From positions 77,409,387 to 77,473,386 of the forward strand of contig OW121741.1 of assembly GCA_933228675.1 (NCBI GenBank): 64,000 nt of DNA, read 5' to 3'. The translations under genes and the position numbers were made by a program. The DNA is from Stomorhina lunata. Its lineage: Eukaryota; Arthropoda; Insecta; Diptera; Rhiniidae. Shown piece by piece: positions 32,923 to 44,258 of the stretch (positions are counted from its first letter, which is position 1; each line of letters begins with the position of its first letter). A model generated the notes under the pieces. It saw only the letters and a list, made by a program, of their open reading frames with translations, was not told where the DNA came from and searched no databases.

Positions 32923-34112
32923 ACAAGTAAGAGTGTTATAATCGGCTGTGCCGAATCTTGTATACCCACCATCAAGTTGTATGAGAGTGCAGCTAATTCA
33001 AAATGTTGACCAAATGTGGTATTGTTGGTAATATATTTGGACTAAATTCGGTTGCAGTGGTATAGATTTTACAATTTTATTCAATTTATCAGCATAAATG
33101 TGATTCCCGGGGCAGGGTTATATGGGAGCTCTAACTAAATGTGAACCGATTTTACCCATTTGCAGCACACAATTTCTACAATCGAAAATACTTTTGATAA
33201 ATTAAGTCTTTCTAGCTCTTGTAGTTAAGAAACTATCCCGCTTTTTTCTGACGGAAAGACGGACATAAACCGTATTTTCTTTTTGTATTTTTGTGTTTCC
33301 GTAAGTTTTTTATATGGGAGCTATTGTCAAATAGTAACCGATTGTAACAAATAGTAACCGATTGTAACAAAAACACTGGCTGGCATTCACATAAGACTTC
33401 CTTTTGCAAAATTTTGTTGCTGTAGCCTTTTTCGTTAGGGCGCTATCGCGCTTTTATCTGACGCATAGACGGACATAAACCCCCTTTTCTTTTTGTATTT
33501 TTGTGTTTTCGTAAGTTTTTTATATGGGAGCTATGGTCAAATGGTGACCGATTGCGACAAAATTTTGCACTGGTTGACATTGACATAAGACCTCCTCGTG
33601 CTAAATTTAGCGGTTATATCTGTTATAGTTTTAGATTTATTGGCATTAGGTGAAATTTTGGCAGTTTCCGTAAGTTTTTTGTATGGGAGCTATGACTAAA
33701 TGTGAACCGATTTTGATGAAATTTTACTTACTGCCTAGGGCTTGTGCAAAACTTCTATATACCAAATTTTATCATCATAGCTATTATAGTTTGTTATTTA
33801 TTAGCAAATAAGCGATTAGCGTTGTCGAGGTTATACGGGAGCTATGGTCAAATGTTAACGGATTTTGCCCAATTTACCAAACTTTTCTAAGAGATGAAGA
33901 ATGTTTTAGCTAAGTTTCAGTGAGCTAGCTCCTTTCGTTTAGGCGTTATCGTGATTTCAACAGACAGACAGACGGACATCGCTCAATCGTCTTAGAATTT
34001 CATAAGGACTCAGAATATATATAGTTTTTTATTTTTGAGCCCATATTAAGGAAATTACAAATGGAATGACAATCTCAATATACCCCCCATTCTTTTTGAT
34101 GGCGGGTATAAA
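32923..34112 (-). repeat. DINE-1-like repeat, copy E (nearly complete, internal deletion)
   Basis: From AACAAGTAAGAG and the hairpin CGGCTGTGCCG at the left (its 3' end) to GACAGACAGACGGACATCG at about 33960 and GATGGCGGGTATAAAA at 34112 (its 5' end). The module GGGAGCT...ACCGATT occurs at about 33125, 33317, 33526, 33686 and 33838. About 70-100 bp is deleted near 33065. Confidence 0.78.
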
Positions 34113-34797
34113 AAGTACAACCATAAAGTCAAGTTTAACTAATGGCAAATGAAAAAGCACAAACTTCTCAGAAAAACTTCAAAAGATTTAATTCTATTAA
34201 ATGTAATTATTTCCTATAATTTGTAAAAAAGTTGACAGTAAAACAAAAAGAGCCACAAGGAAAATGCATTTATTTCTTAAACAATGTTCCGTGAAATGTG
34301 AAATATTTATAAATATGTCTTAAAGACTTATTTTTTCATTATTTTACGACTTTACAACTTTATTAAATTTATTTCGTAACGATCAAAGTATATGAAAGGA
34401 AACTAAAGAATATTACAAATTTTGCTTCTTTTACTTTAAATGTGTGTGCGTGTGTATACACTAAACTTTTACTTATACATATACAATTTTATAAATATTA
34501 TACACACACAGAATATTTAGAGATGACTATTTCTATGTGGTTTTGAGGTCAATGCATTGTGGCAAGGATACTTTTGTTGGTATATGTTCTTGTGCAATAT
34601 AATATAACATCTGCCAACTACAAATACATGTAGTACTTGCAACCACTACTCCACAACTACTAAATACAATAAAATGTTTACGAGTTTGTTCGTAGTTATT
34701 CGAGTAGTTTTGGAATTTTTTTCTTTTAGTTGAGAGGTAGTTCAAAAAGTTGGTTTTGAGAAATGAGTTGCGTAAAAGGGACCAATTTATGTAATTT
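34113..34797. other. Unassigned A+T-rich DNA
   Basis: Only a short TG-rich run (34440-34456) stands out. Confidence 0.45.
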
Positions 34798-34985
34798 TGT
34801 CTTAGTCTACATATGTCTTAGTCTATTTTTTAAATCAATGTCTTAATATATGTCTAAGTCTATCCATTAGTCTATGTCTTATTCAACGTCTAAGTTTAAA
34901 TATGTCCTTGTCTATGCCAAACTCTATGTCTTTGACTACGTCTTAGTCATCATTCTTGTCTTCGTCTATTTCTTAGTCTTCGACC
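34798..34985 (+). repeat. Degenerate array of GTCTTAGTCTA-like units
   Basis: The words GTCTTAGTCTA, GTCTATGTCTT and TGTCTAAGTCTA recur irregularly about 15 times. It lies 600 bp before the perfect 11 bp satellite, whose complement (CTAGTCATAGT) is compositionally similar. Possibly an older relative. Confidence 0.5.
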
Positions 34986-35598
34986 CGAACATATCCCATG
35001 GCAAGTTTTTAGTCTACGTTATCCCGTGTTTTTTATTAACTTTTCAGACTAACCTTCCCAAAAAGTTGCAGTACTACACAAGTCAACAATATGAAAAAAG
35101 AAACTACAATAAAACATCATCTTTCAGCACATAATTTTTCTTGTTAACCAAGTGCAACAACACGGTCATAAGCCAGTAACTATATACTTTCTTACTGTTG
35201 CACCCTCATTTACACTTGCAACAAAAACTCTATTCACAAGCAAACAAAAAAACTAAGCAGCAGAGGGTGCATTGGATCCAGAAAAAAATGAATTTTGCAG
35301 AAAACTTAAATCTTCTTGTTTTTTTCATCTCTTTTCATTTTCTTCATAAAATATGGACTTGTTTGTTTTTAGCTAAAAGAAAATCAAATAATTTTAACAA
35401 CCAACAAACCGAAGGTGATTTTTACAAAGACTAGGATTTGTCAATGTGTTTGCTACATTTCATGCTGGTATATGTTAAAGAAAAATCTTTAAGAAGTATC
35501 TAAGACGATAAGGAAAATCAATTTTCTTTAAATCGAAAAAATTCTTCATATTGCTTTAAGGTACTCGAATATTTTCAAACACGCATAATTTCAAAACG
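34986..35598. other. Unassigned DNA left of the satellite
   Basis: No convincing gene. A short open frame at 35198-35434 has no recognisable motif. Confidence 0.4.
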
Positions 35599-36466
35599 AC
35601 TATGACTAGACTATGACTAGACTATGACTAGACTATGACTAGACTATGACTAGACTATGACTAGACTATGACTAGACTATGACTAGACTATGACTAGACT
35701 ATGACTAGACTATGACTAGACTATGACTAGACTATGACTAGACTATGACTAGACTATGACTAGACTATGACTAGACTATGACTAGACTATGACTAGACTA
35801 TGACTAGACTATGACTAGACTATGACTAGACTATGACTAGACTATGACTAGACTATGACTAGACTATGACTAGACTATGACTAGACTATGACTAGACTAT
35901 GACTAGACTATGACTAGACTATGACTAGACTATGACTAGACTATGACTAGACTATGACTAGACTATGACTAGACTATGACTAGACTATGACTAGACTATG
36001 ACTAGACTATGACTAGACTATGACTAGACTATGACTAGACTATGACTAGACTATGACTAGACTATGACTAGACTATGACTAGACTATGACTAGACTATGA
36101 CTAGACTATGACTAGACTATGACTAGACTATGACTAGACTATGACTAGACTATGACTAGACTATGACTAGACTATGACTAGACTATGACTAGACTATGAC
36201 TAGACTATGACTAGACTATGACTAGACTATGACTAGACTATGACTAGACTATGACTAGACTATGACTAGACTATGACTAGACTATGACTAGACTATGACT
36301 AGACTATGACTAGACTATGACTAGACTATGACTAGACTATGACTAGACTATGACTAGACTATGACTAGACTATGACTAGACTATGACTAGACTATGACTA
36401 GACTATGACTAGACTATGACTAGACTATGACTAGACTATGACTAGACTATGACTAGACTATGACTA
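35599..36466 (+). repeat. Perfect 11 bp satellite, about 79 units
   Basis: The unit ACTATGACTAG repeats without a visible substitution or indel for 868 bp: the phase at 36457 equals that at 35599 after exactly 78 periods. Every frame of the plus strand is closed by TAG, so it is not coding. Single-turn periodicity (11 bp) could place the same face of every unit on one side of the helix (inference). Confidence 0.97.
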
Positions 36467-37704
36467 TGAAAATTTGCATAATTTTCCTAGAATTGTCTAG
36501 AAATTAAAGTTTTCCCACAGCAAAAATTGAGGTTAACTTGTAGCATCTTCTGATCATTTATAGTCGAATATATAAATATGTGTCTGTTTATACTTACGAA
36601 CTTGCAAACAAATGTTTCAAGTGCTAACCGATGGCACAAGGAGTTGTAAACATTTATAACTTGTAGTCGTCTTGTCTTGGTGTTAATTTATAAGGACATA
36701 TTATTTTATGGAAAAGTGTTGAAAATTAATAAATTTTTATTGCAAAAGTTTGTAAACAGATTTTCAAATCTTGTAGTAAATTGAGCAAAAATTTATTGTT
36801 TTTTTATATGTCAAATCAAGGAAAGAAGTTTTTTGAATTTTTGCTAATTTAAGGAATTTTCATTGGTCATTGTAAAGAAAGGATTTATCGAGTAAAATGT
36901 TTAAGAGAATATTATATTTACTTATATGAACAGTAAAGTATTATAAATATTTATGATATCTCATGTCAACCTTAAAATTTATTAATTTATAACCCACTGA
37001 TAAAGGTAATTAGTGTGTTTCTTTTGATAAAAAATCATGAATGAAGTGTCTAAATCAAAAAAGTGATGAAATACGAAACAAATACCTGTAAGTTATAAGG
37101 CCGCTATTTATATATTAAATAATAACATGGGAAAGCCTTAAGGTCTAAAGAAATGTGATATATAATTTTATTAAAAACTATTTCGGTAAAGTTATCTGTC
37201 AAGAAGTACAAAATAACTTAAGGAGTACTTTAGCTAAGTACCTTTTATTTGTTAGTTAAGTACCTTGGATATGTTTTTTGTCAATTAAGTACCTTAGTTT
37301 TCACAAAGTCAATATCTCTATTATGTTCCATTTTTAATCTGCTGACTTCGTTATAGGAAAATTGTCACAACTAAATAATTTTTATAAAAGCAGTCAGTAA
37401 CTCTGACTGATCTTGAAAACCTAAAAATATGTCAATATTATAAACTATATTTCAAGTACTTCTTCAAACTTTTTATACGATAAGGGCTTCCTTTGTCTTT
37501 GTACAAAATCAATAATAAATCCCCCAAATATTCAATTACTTTTCAAATCAATTTTCTTTGTTATAAAATGACTAATCAATTATTACAAATATTAAGAGTT
37601 TTATTACACCTTAAACTGATTTTAATGAGTACGAGGGCAGGTCAATAAGTCAGTGTCTTATTAGTTCAACGTTTCTCCAATTTTCATTATTTCATTTAAA
37701 AACA
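36467..37704. other. Unassigned A+T-rich DNA
   Basis: Nothing recognised, apart from a short local repeat of TTAAGTACCTT near 37220-37290. Confidence 0.45.
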
Positions 37705-38356
37705 AATAAGAAAGTGCTATAGTCGGACAAGCCCGACCATACGATACCCTTCATCACTAAGGCCAAATGCGTACTTTTTCATGTATAAAGACAAATATTT
37801 GCTAAATTTTGCCATCATATTACAAACATTTTCCCAAAACTTATACATTTAAGCTGTTTTCGTCATTTGAACTTATATGAAAGCTAGATTACCGATTATC
37901 TCGAAATTTGGAAAAATGTTCACAGTTTTTACAAAAATAATCTTTATCTTCCGATTTTTGAGCGTTTTCGAGACTTTTGTCTCATTTAGTGCGTTTTTAC
38001 ATAAGGGTTTGTATGGGAGCTATCTTAAACTGTTGACCCATTTAACGAAATTTCATGAAAAAAATATTGATATTTGTGGCCAAAATATCAATTCCAGGAA
38101 GTGGAACCTATGGGAGGTACCATAAATTATCAAAAAAAATTATTTGTGCTAAATTTCATTAAATTATCTTTAGAATTGCGACCTGTACTTTAATTACATG
38201 GAGGGGCTGACATCGCTAAATCGACTAAGAAAGTGATTCTAAACCTACTGGTATACTAAAAGATGGGTCTAAGATAAATATTTCTTTGCGTTACATACAT
38301 CAGCACAAACTTATAATACCCTTTCCACCTAAGGTGGTGAAGGGTATAAAAATACG
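37705..38356 (-). repeat. Second-family (GTCY-type) repeat copy, minus
   Basis: From AACAAATAAGAAAGTGCTAT and TCGGACAAGCCCGA at the left to CACCTAAGGTGGTGAAGG at the right. Shorter than the other copies; most of the (GTCY)n tract is deleted near 38205. Confidence 0.7.
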
Positions 38357-38463
38357 AGGACAGGTCAATAAGTCAGTGTATTTTTAAACAAAACACAGGC
38401 TCTATACACTTGGTCCAAAGTTTTTCTTTTTTTTTTTATTTTATCCGAAAATTATGATTGTAT

Positions 38464-39692
38464 CCCAGCGAGTTAAGCAGCTAAACTATTGAACACAAAC
38501 TACTTACTCATTCACTGTTTAAGTCATTACATTAACATGGGGATGTCATTGGAGGCAAGCAATTGGAAAACAACAACTTTTTTGTTGTTGTATTTAAAAA
38601 AATATATTTTGAAACGAAATACAAATTTTTTTTTACAACCCCATGGGGGCTCGAACCCAGACCCTCCGACTGCTAGGCAGAGACTCTTCCACTGAGCTAC
38701 TTCATATGTTGAAAACTTAGCAGCTTATAATTAATATAAACAATTTTTATTTTTAGATCCAAAATCATGTGACAATAACTTTGTTTTTGCTTTGTTGTAA
38801 TTTTTGGAAAAATATTTTTATAAGGTTTTTTCTAAATGTTTAATGCATTTAATAAACAATAAAGAAGTTTTTTTTTAATTATTTTAAAATTTAAACAATT
38901 TAAATCTTCTTTTTTTTGTATAAGTTTTTACATAAGATTGACTCTTACTTACTTAAATGACCTATAGTTACAACCTGTTAAGCCTAAAGTCCGAGCATAT
39001 TTTAGAATTCCATGAATTTCGATCTTGTGCGAATATTCTCCAATTTTATTGGCCAAGCTGTGAAAAATGTTCCTCTACTTGGTCTTTCTATCGAAGTTTC
39101 GGACATCCTTCTCTAACATTAGGTGGTGGGACATTCTAATTCTAATTTTATCCTCTTCATGGAATTTTTTTTTTTAAGAAAGGGTTACTAGCTCGTAATC
39201 CTAACCCATTTTTATCGATCTTATGGGACAACTCTCGGTACATTTTAGCTCACTACATTAATGGGTGTTAAACTAGCTCTCCGGGTGATACCACGAGGAG
39301 GTATGTGTCCACAGTTGAGATGAAGGATAACCCAGATAAGTTGGGCTTACCAAGTTAAGACCAATTTGAATCGTGTTTGGTATCCAACATCCCCTACATA
39401 ATCAAAATTGACTCATGATGGTATTTTTTCATTAACGTGAGTTAGTTTTACAAATTTTTTTTTACAGTTCTTAAAATTCAAAAATCATTTAAAAAGACTC
39501 TTTTAATAAAGAAAAAACTAAAAAAAATTGTTGCCCTTGGTGGGATTTGAACCGGGCCATTCAGTTTAAATTACCATCTTAATTACAAATAAGTACTTCT
39601 GTAATAACTTATTATTTATTCGGAGGGTATGTTGTAGTCATTACAAGGTAACCAGTTATCAGAGCACTTGCCATTAACAAAGTTTTGCTGGG
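38464..39692 (-). mobile_element. 'CCCAG' element copy 3, 1229 bp
   Basis: Left end CCCAGCGAGTTAAGC is diverged; right end GTTTTGCTGGG is intact. AT is duplicated at 38462-38463 and 39693-39694. Contains the tRNA-Ala-like module (38640-38705, minus) and the T-arm-like module near 39540. Confidence 0.75.
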
Positions 39693-42158
39693 ATAGGTCA
39701 TTAAATTAGGCAGTTTTTCAAGTAAATTGGGAGCCTAGTGCAATACACTTATGTTTAAGTTTTTTCATTAAATGTTTGATATGCCATAATTTTTGAAAAA
39801 ATCCGTCTGTACATGTGCCAGGTTTTCAAAATAAACTTTTGTTTATTTTTATCGTTATAGCGTTTTTGTCTTAGTCGCCAAAAAGCAACAACAAAAGTGT
39901 GGGAAATAGAGAAAAGATAAAACTGAAAAATGTTGTGTTTCCTGTTCAGATGAAAACACTCTGATACACTAAAAAATCCCAATAAACGACCTAGTTTGGG
40001 TGCAAAATTTAAGAAATGCGTCCAAGTTTAGGAGTTATATGCAAAAAACGAATTTAACGAGGTTTATCAACTTATCGACCCGGAGCCCAGCATTTTTTAT
40101 TAGGAAAAAATTAAAAACAAAATTAAAAATTTTGATAAAAACTTACCTAATTTCTTAAAATATAAGCTCTATCTACACAATTGGTCTCTTGATCTCTTGA
40201 CTTTCTTAGACTGTTTAACATTTTATAATCGCCCTGCAAATTTGAGAGTTGAAGGTACTGAAAAAGTTTTTTTTTCGAATATCTCATCATTGCACGTGTT
40301 TCAAAATCTTTAAAAATCGTTTTACCTATCCCTAAAGCCCCCACTATGTCGTTTTCCAAGTTTTTTACAAAAGTTGCTCATTTGTGGAACAGTGAAATCT
40401 TCGCTTTATGTTGACATTTGTTAGACACTATAATTCGTATTTGTTCTGCCTACTACTACTACTTATGATGATGATGACGGCCAAAACCAACAATCGAAAA
40501 GCGTCGATTTTTTTAATTTTCTTTGTTTTATAAAAATCTACTACAACAATGAATAATTGTAATAAATTGGGATCCTAGTGCAATACACTTACTTAAAACT
40601 TTCTAAATGTGAAATGTGTTCAGCATTGAACAGGTGAAAAAAAAATTATTTTCTTGTCAAATGCTGTCGTTATTCCTCAATTCTTTAAATGGTTTCCAGA
40701 ATTTCTCCCACTTTTAATCTCCAATCGGCTTAAAATTTATCGTGAATTTAAAAATTTTTTTTAGATGTGGAGACCTCAACTAGTAATCAGAAATATTTTT
40801 TTGCCATCAAAATGAATAATAGGTACTTATCCAGCTAAGCCTTGGTTTGAGTAAGTTTTTTTCCCCCGAAAAATGTAAGTAGGCAGGAAATTTAAAAATA
40901 AACAAACTTACTGACCTTCCCTCGTAGATTTGATAAATAACATAAATTTGACATTCTTGGGGTAAAATCATGAATATATCTGTGCAGAAATTCTAACTTG
41001 TGATAAAATACTGAACCAATTAAAAAAGGCTTTTGTCAATAGATCAAAATAAATTATAATTTATTTTGTCAATTTTTCGATTTAAACGCTATTTTTCAGA
41101 TTTGGGGCCTATGCGCTACGTGTTAACGCTGTCCAATTCGACTAAAATTTTGTGGGTGGAAGTTTCTCACCAAATCTCACAATAATCCGACATGCACCCC
41201 TTGAAATTGGAAAATTTATTTTTTTCATACATTTGAAAACCCGCTATAATGCGTATATCAAACAAAAAACTAAAATTTTGTGAAAATGAGCGAATTCACT
41301 AAATTGTGAACAAATTCGAAAAAAATCAATCTATTTTTATGGTCGATATCTCATTTTGTTGCTATTATATGTCGCTATGCGATAAAATAACAAATCTGGA
41401 AGTTTTTTGCCGTTTTCGATTTTTCATGATTTTTTTAAAACGAAAATTTTTGCCATTTTTACATAAAAAATATATTTTTTTCTTAAGTTTTTTATTATAA
41501 CTCCGATACTATTGATCCGATGGAAACGCGATATATAGACGAATTAAAGGCTATATAAATCTTAATATTTCTGATTTTATTTTAAAAATTTTGGACTAGT
41601 AGTTTTTGAGTTATCATTAATTATTTGAAGAAACGTCTGAAAAAAATTGCAATTTAAAAAAAAAAAAATTTAAATAAAAATCTTGCCATAGAATTTAAAA
41701 ATTTTACCATTTTTGTACAAAGGTAGTCATGATACATCAAAATTGTATAGTGGTTTTAAGAGCACATGAAATTTTTTTTATTTTGTTGTGCTGTGTTATT
41801 TATAGGAATGACATTCTGATAAGTAAATATAGTAATTCTACGTGTATGAACATGAAACAGCTGTTGAGGTAAGGGTCTTCTAAGACAAGCAAATCTAAAA
41901 AGAATAATTAAATCTCAAAACACTTCGAAGCAAATGTTTGTCAGTTTGAAACAACCAAATCTAGTTCATTATTAGAATCGAACTCCTACATACTTAATTC
42001 CACAACATTACAATTAAAACAAGGGTTACTTCTCTCAGACAATGATCTGCATCCAATTCTATTTTTAGACTCATTGAAGGGAACCTACGTTTTAACTCCG
42101 GCTCCGAACAGCAAATGCATTAGTTAGAGAAGTTTTACATAGCCTAATACTCAATAAC
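39693..42158. other. Unassigned A+T-rich DNA with a direct repeat
   Basis: The motif AAATTGGGA..CTAGTGCAATACACTT occurs at 39722-39752 and 40560-40590 in the same orientation, so 39722-40560 may be bounded by repeat ends. A triplet run (TAC, then TGA) lies at about 40452-40476. No supported gene. Confidence 0.4.
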
Positions 42159-42163
42159 CAGTG

Positions 42164-43545
42164 CACAGTGGTTTACGGACGCTTTTTTTTGGAAATAATT
42201 CTTTAACTTTTGAACGACTGGAGATATTTGAATGAAATTTGACATGGTGATAGTCAAGGAGTATTCGAGTTGGTTTTTAAAAGCACTGGTCCATGAGGGG
42301 TCGGGAGAGTGATTGATGGACCTTCAAAGTTGGTCACCTCGGGTGTTCGACTTTTTTAAAAATTCGCCAAAAATCCATTTATGTATGGATTGAAAAGAAA
42401 TTTTAAACTTAAGTTGTCCTTGAGAAGATCTACAAAAAATACGCTTAAATGTGTAGGTTATCTCCTTTGGATTTCGAGATATTTGGGTAAAAAGGAATTT
42501 TTAGGTTGATTTTTTACCTCTTTTTTAAGCTTTTTTTGATCTGGTGGACGCATCTGAGGACCAAAAATTTTTTAGAATATTCTTTAAATTTATAATAAAA
42601 TTCTGAATAATTTTTGTGCAAGTTAGTTATAGAAATCTTCTTTTGTTTAAAAGTTACAAATATTCAAAGTTGAAACTTACAAAAAATTTCGCTTTTTTTT
42701 TAGTTTTTCCCCAAAAGATAGCTATATTTTTTCACTAATAAAAAAATATTTTCTTAAGAAACATAAAAAGATTTTTAAAGTTTTTAAAAGAAAATATAAT
42801 GAGAATGCGTATAAAACAAATTTCTTGCTAATTGGACTTTTGGTCCTCGCACATGTCCTCTCCAAAAAATGGCAATTTGTAAAAAAAAAAATTAGTTTAA
42901 ACAAAAATTTCTCAAAAGGCAAAGCACCGATTTGAAAAAAATTATAATGTTCATATTTTCCAATATATCTGTTATTGATTAGAAAAGTTTTTTCTGAAAC
43001 GCGCTGCAAATAGAGACAGTGTTGCCATATTTGTAAAAAAACTCATTTTTTGAAACACCTTTTTCCCCAGTTGGGAATTGGGGAATTTTTAAGTTAAAAT
43101 TGGGAATTTTTTTTAGTCTATTGCTTTTACATCTTATTGGTCTACATTACTACAAAATTTCATTGTAATATCTTTATCCATGTCATTTCCACAGAATATC
43201 AAAGATTAAAAATATTTTCCTTAAAAAAGCAGAAAAACAATTTTTTTTTGTTTTACGATACAAAGTGTAAAAAAAGTAACGCACTTAAAAAAAACTTTTA
43301 CTTAGTGCTAATCTCCTAGTCTTTCCCGATCTAATGATACTAAACATGTATATAAAGCATTAATACCGAGTCTTAAAAAACTCTAAAAACTTTGGCCCCC
43401 GTAGCATTTTTACACTGTTTATTTAAATATAAGTGATGAATTTGTGCATATAAAATTAATAATCATACTCAAATATTTCACTATAAGATGACAATGATCC
43501 TTCGATAACAAACAAATATTTTTTTATTTTTTTAAAGAAAATATC
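42164..43545 (+). repeat. Left inverted arm of the Transib element
   Basis: Matches the reverse complement of 48172-49436 (outer part) and 46275-46418 (inner part). Differences are rare in the outer 1.27 kb. The inner about 100 bp has one gap of roughly 24 bp. The 95-codon frame seen in both arms differs at one residue and is not a gene. Confidence 0.9.
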
Positions 43546-43682
43546 ATGAGGATTTATGAAATATCAAAATGTAAATAATTTGTACTTATATTAAAAGGTG
43601 AAATACATTTTATTGAAGTATTTGTAGTTAAAGTTTAAACTTACAGTTTTTATTACATATTTATATAAAAGTAGTTATTTAC

Positions 43683-44258
43683 TTAATTTTTATTTTCAGT
43701 AAAATAATCAGTACAATCTATTATATCAAGAACCTCTTCCAGGTATTCGTTTTCAGAAGTTTTTGTATAACTGCTCCACCATTTCTTTCTTATCGTTGAT
43801 AGAGCAGGATCAGAAGACAACAAGAGATAATTTATTAGATCCTGATTTTGCGATTTTCTTGAGCATTTTCTGGTATTAAATAGTTGGATATACTTGAAAT
43901 CTGAATTCCGCGCTTCCTGGGCCTCTTCTGTCAGTTCACCAAGTGGGAGAAGATTTGATTCAATTATTTCACGACCATGTTGAAGGACTTTATGAACTGT
44001 TGGTGTAATTTCTTTCCAGTGATACAAATGTCGTATACGAGTTAACGCGTTGAGGGCATAGCAATGAAATTTTTCAGCATTTATTTGATATTTGCTATTT
44101 ATTGCCGATAATATTACGTAACATTTACGAAGAACTTCCTCATCAATTCCAGTAATCTTTGAAGTTGTTTCATAATTTTCAAAGAATCGCCTGGCCGTAT
44201 TACCATCGTTTGTACTGCCATATCCTACAAGTGGTTTGTCTATGTTTAGACCCGTCAT
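43683..44258 (-). CDS. Transib transposase, C-terminal part (catalytic Glu, zinc-binding His pair)
   Basis: 191 residues continuing the protein of 44255-45718 in another frame. The true junction lies upstream, since the frame is open from the A8 run and reads IQEEFKT before MTGLNIDKPL. YGSTNDGNTARRFFENYE (residues 13-30) resembles the DIGNATEFYKIF region of RAG1. TVHKVLQHGREII (residues 87-99) has the H-x4-H spacing of the RAG1 zinc-binding pair H937/H942. LGELTEEAQEARNSDFKY (residues 106-123) corresponds to the RAG1 block with catalytic E962. The homology assignment rests on motif order and spacing recalled from the family. Confidence 0.85.
   Translation of the reverse strand: MTGLNIDKPLVGYGSTNDGNTARRFFENYETTSKITGIDEEVLRKCYVILSAINSKYQINAEKFHCYALNALTRIRHLYHWKEITPTVHKVLQHGREIIESNLLPLGELTEEAQEARNSDFKYIQLFNTRKCSRKSQNQDLINYLLLSSDPALSTIRKKWWSSYTKTSENEYLEEVLDIIDCTDYFTENKN

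Noticed and set aside
35198..35434. Possible small protein gene
   Set aside because: Open for 78 codons only, aromatic- and Lys-rich as expected from A+T-rich DNA, with no signal for splicing or homology.
42164..42200. Full V(D)J-type recombination signal (heptamer, 12/23 spacer, nonamer)
   Set aside because: The heptamer matches exactly but the position of the nonamer holds a T8 tract, not an ACAAAAACC-like sequence. Only the heptamer similarity is claimed.
42722..43009. 95-codon ORF present twice (also 48589-48876)
   Set aside because: The two copies are the inverted arms of the Transib element. The frame is Phe/Lys-rich translation of A+T-rich repeat DNA without start context or domain.
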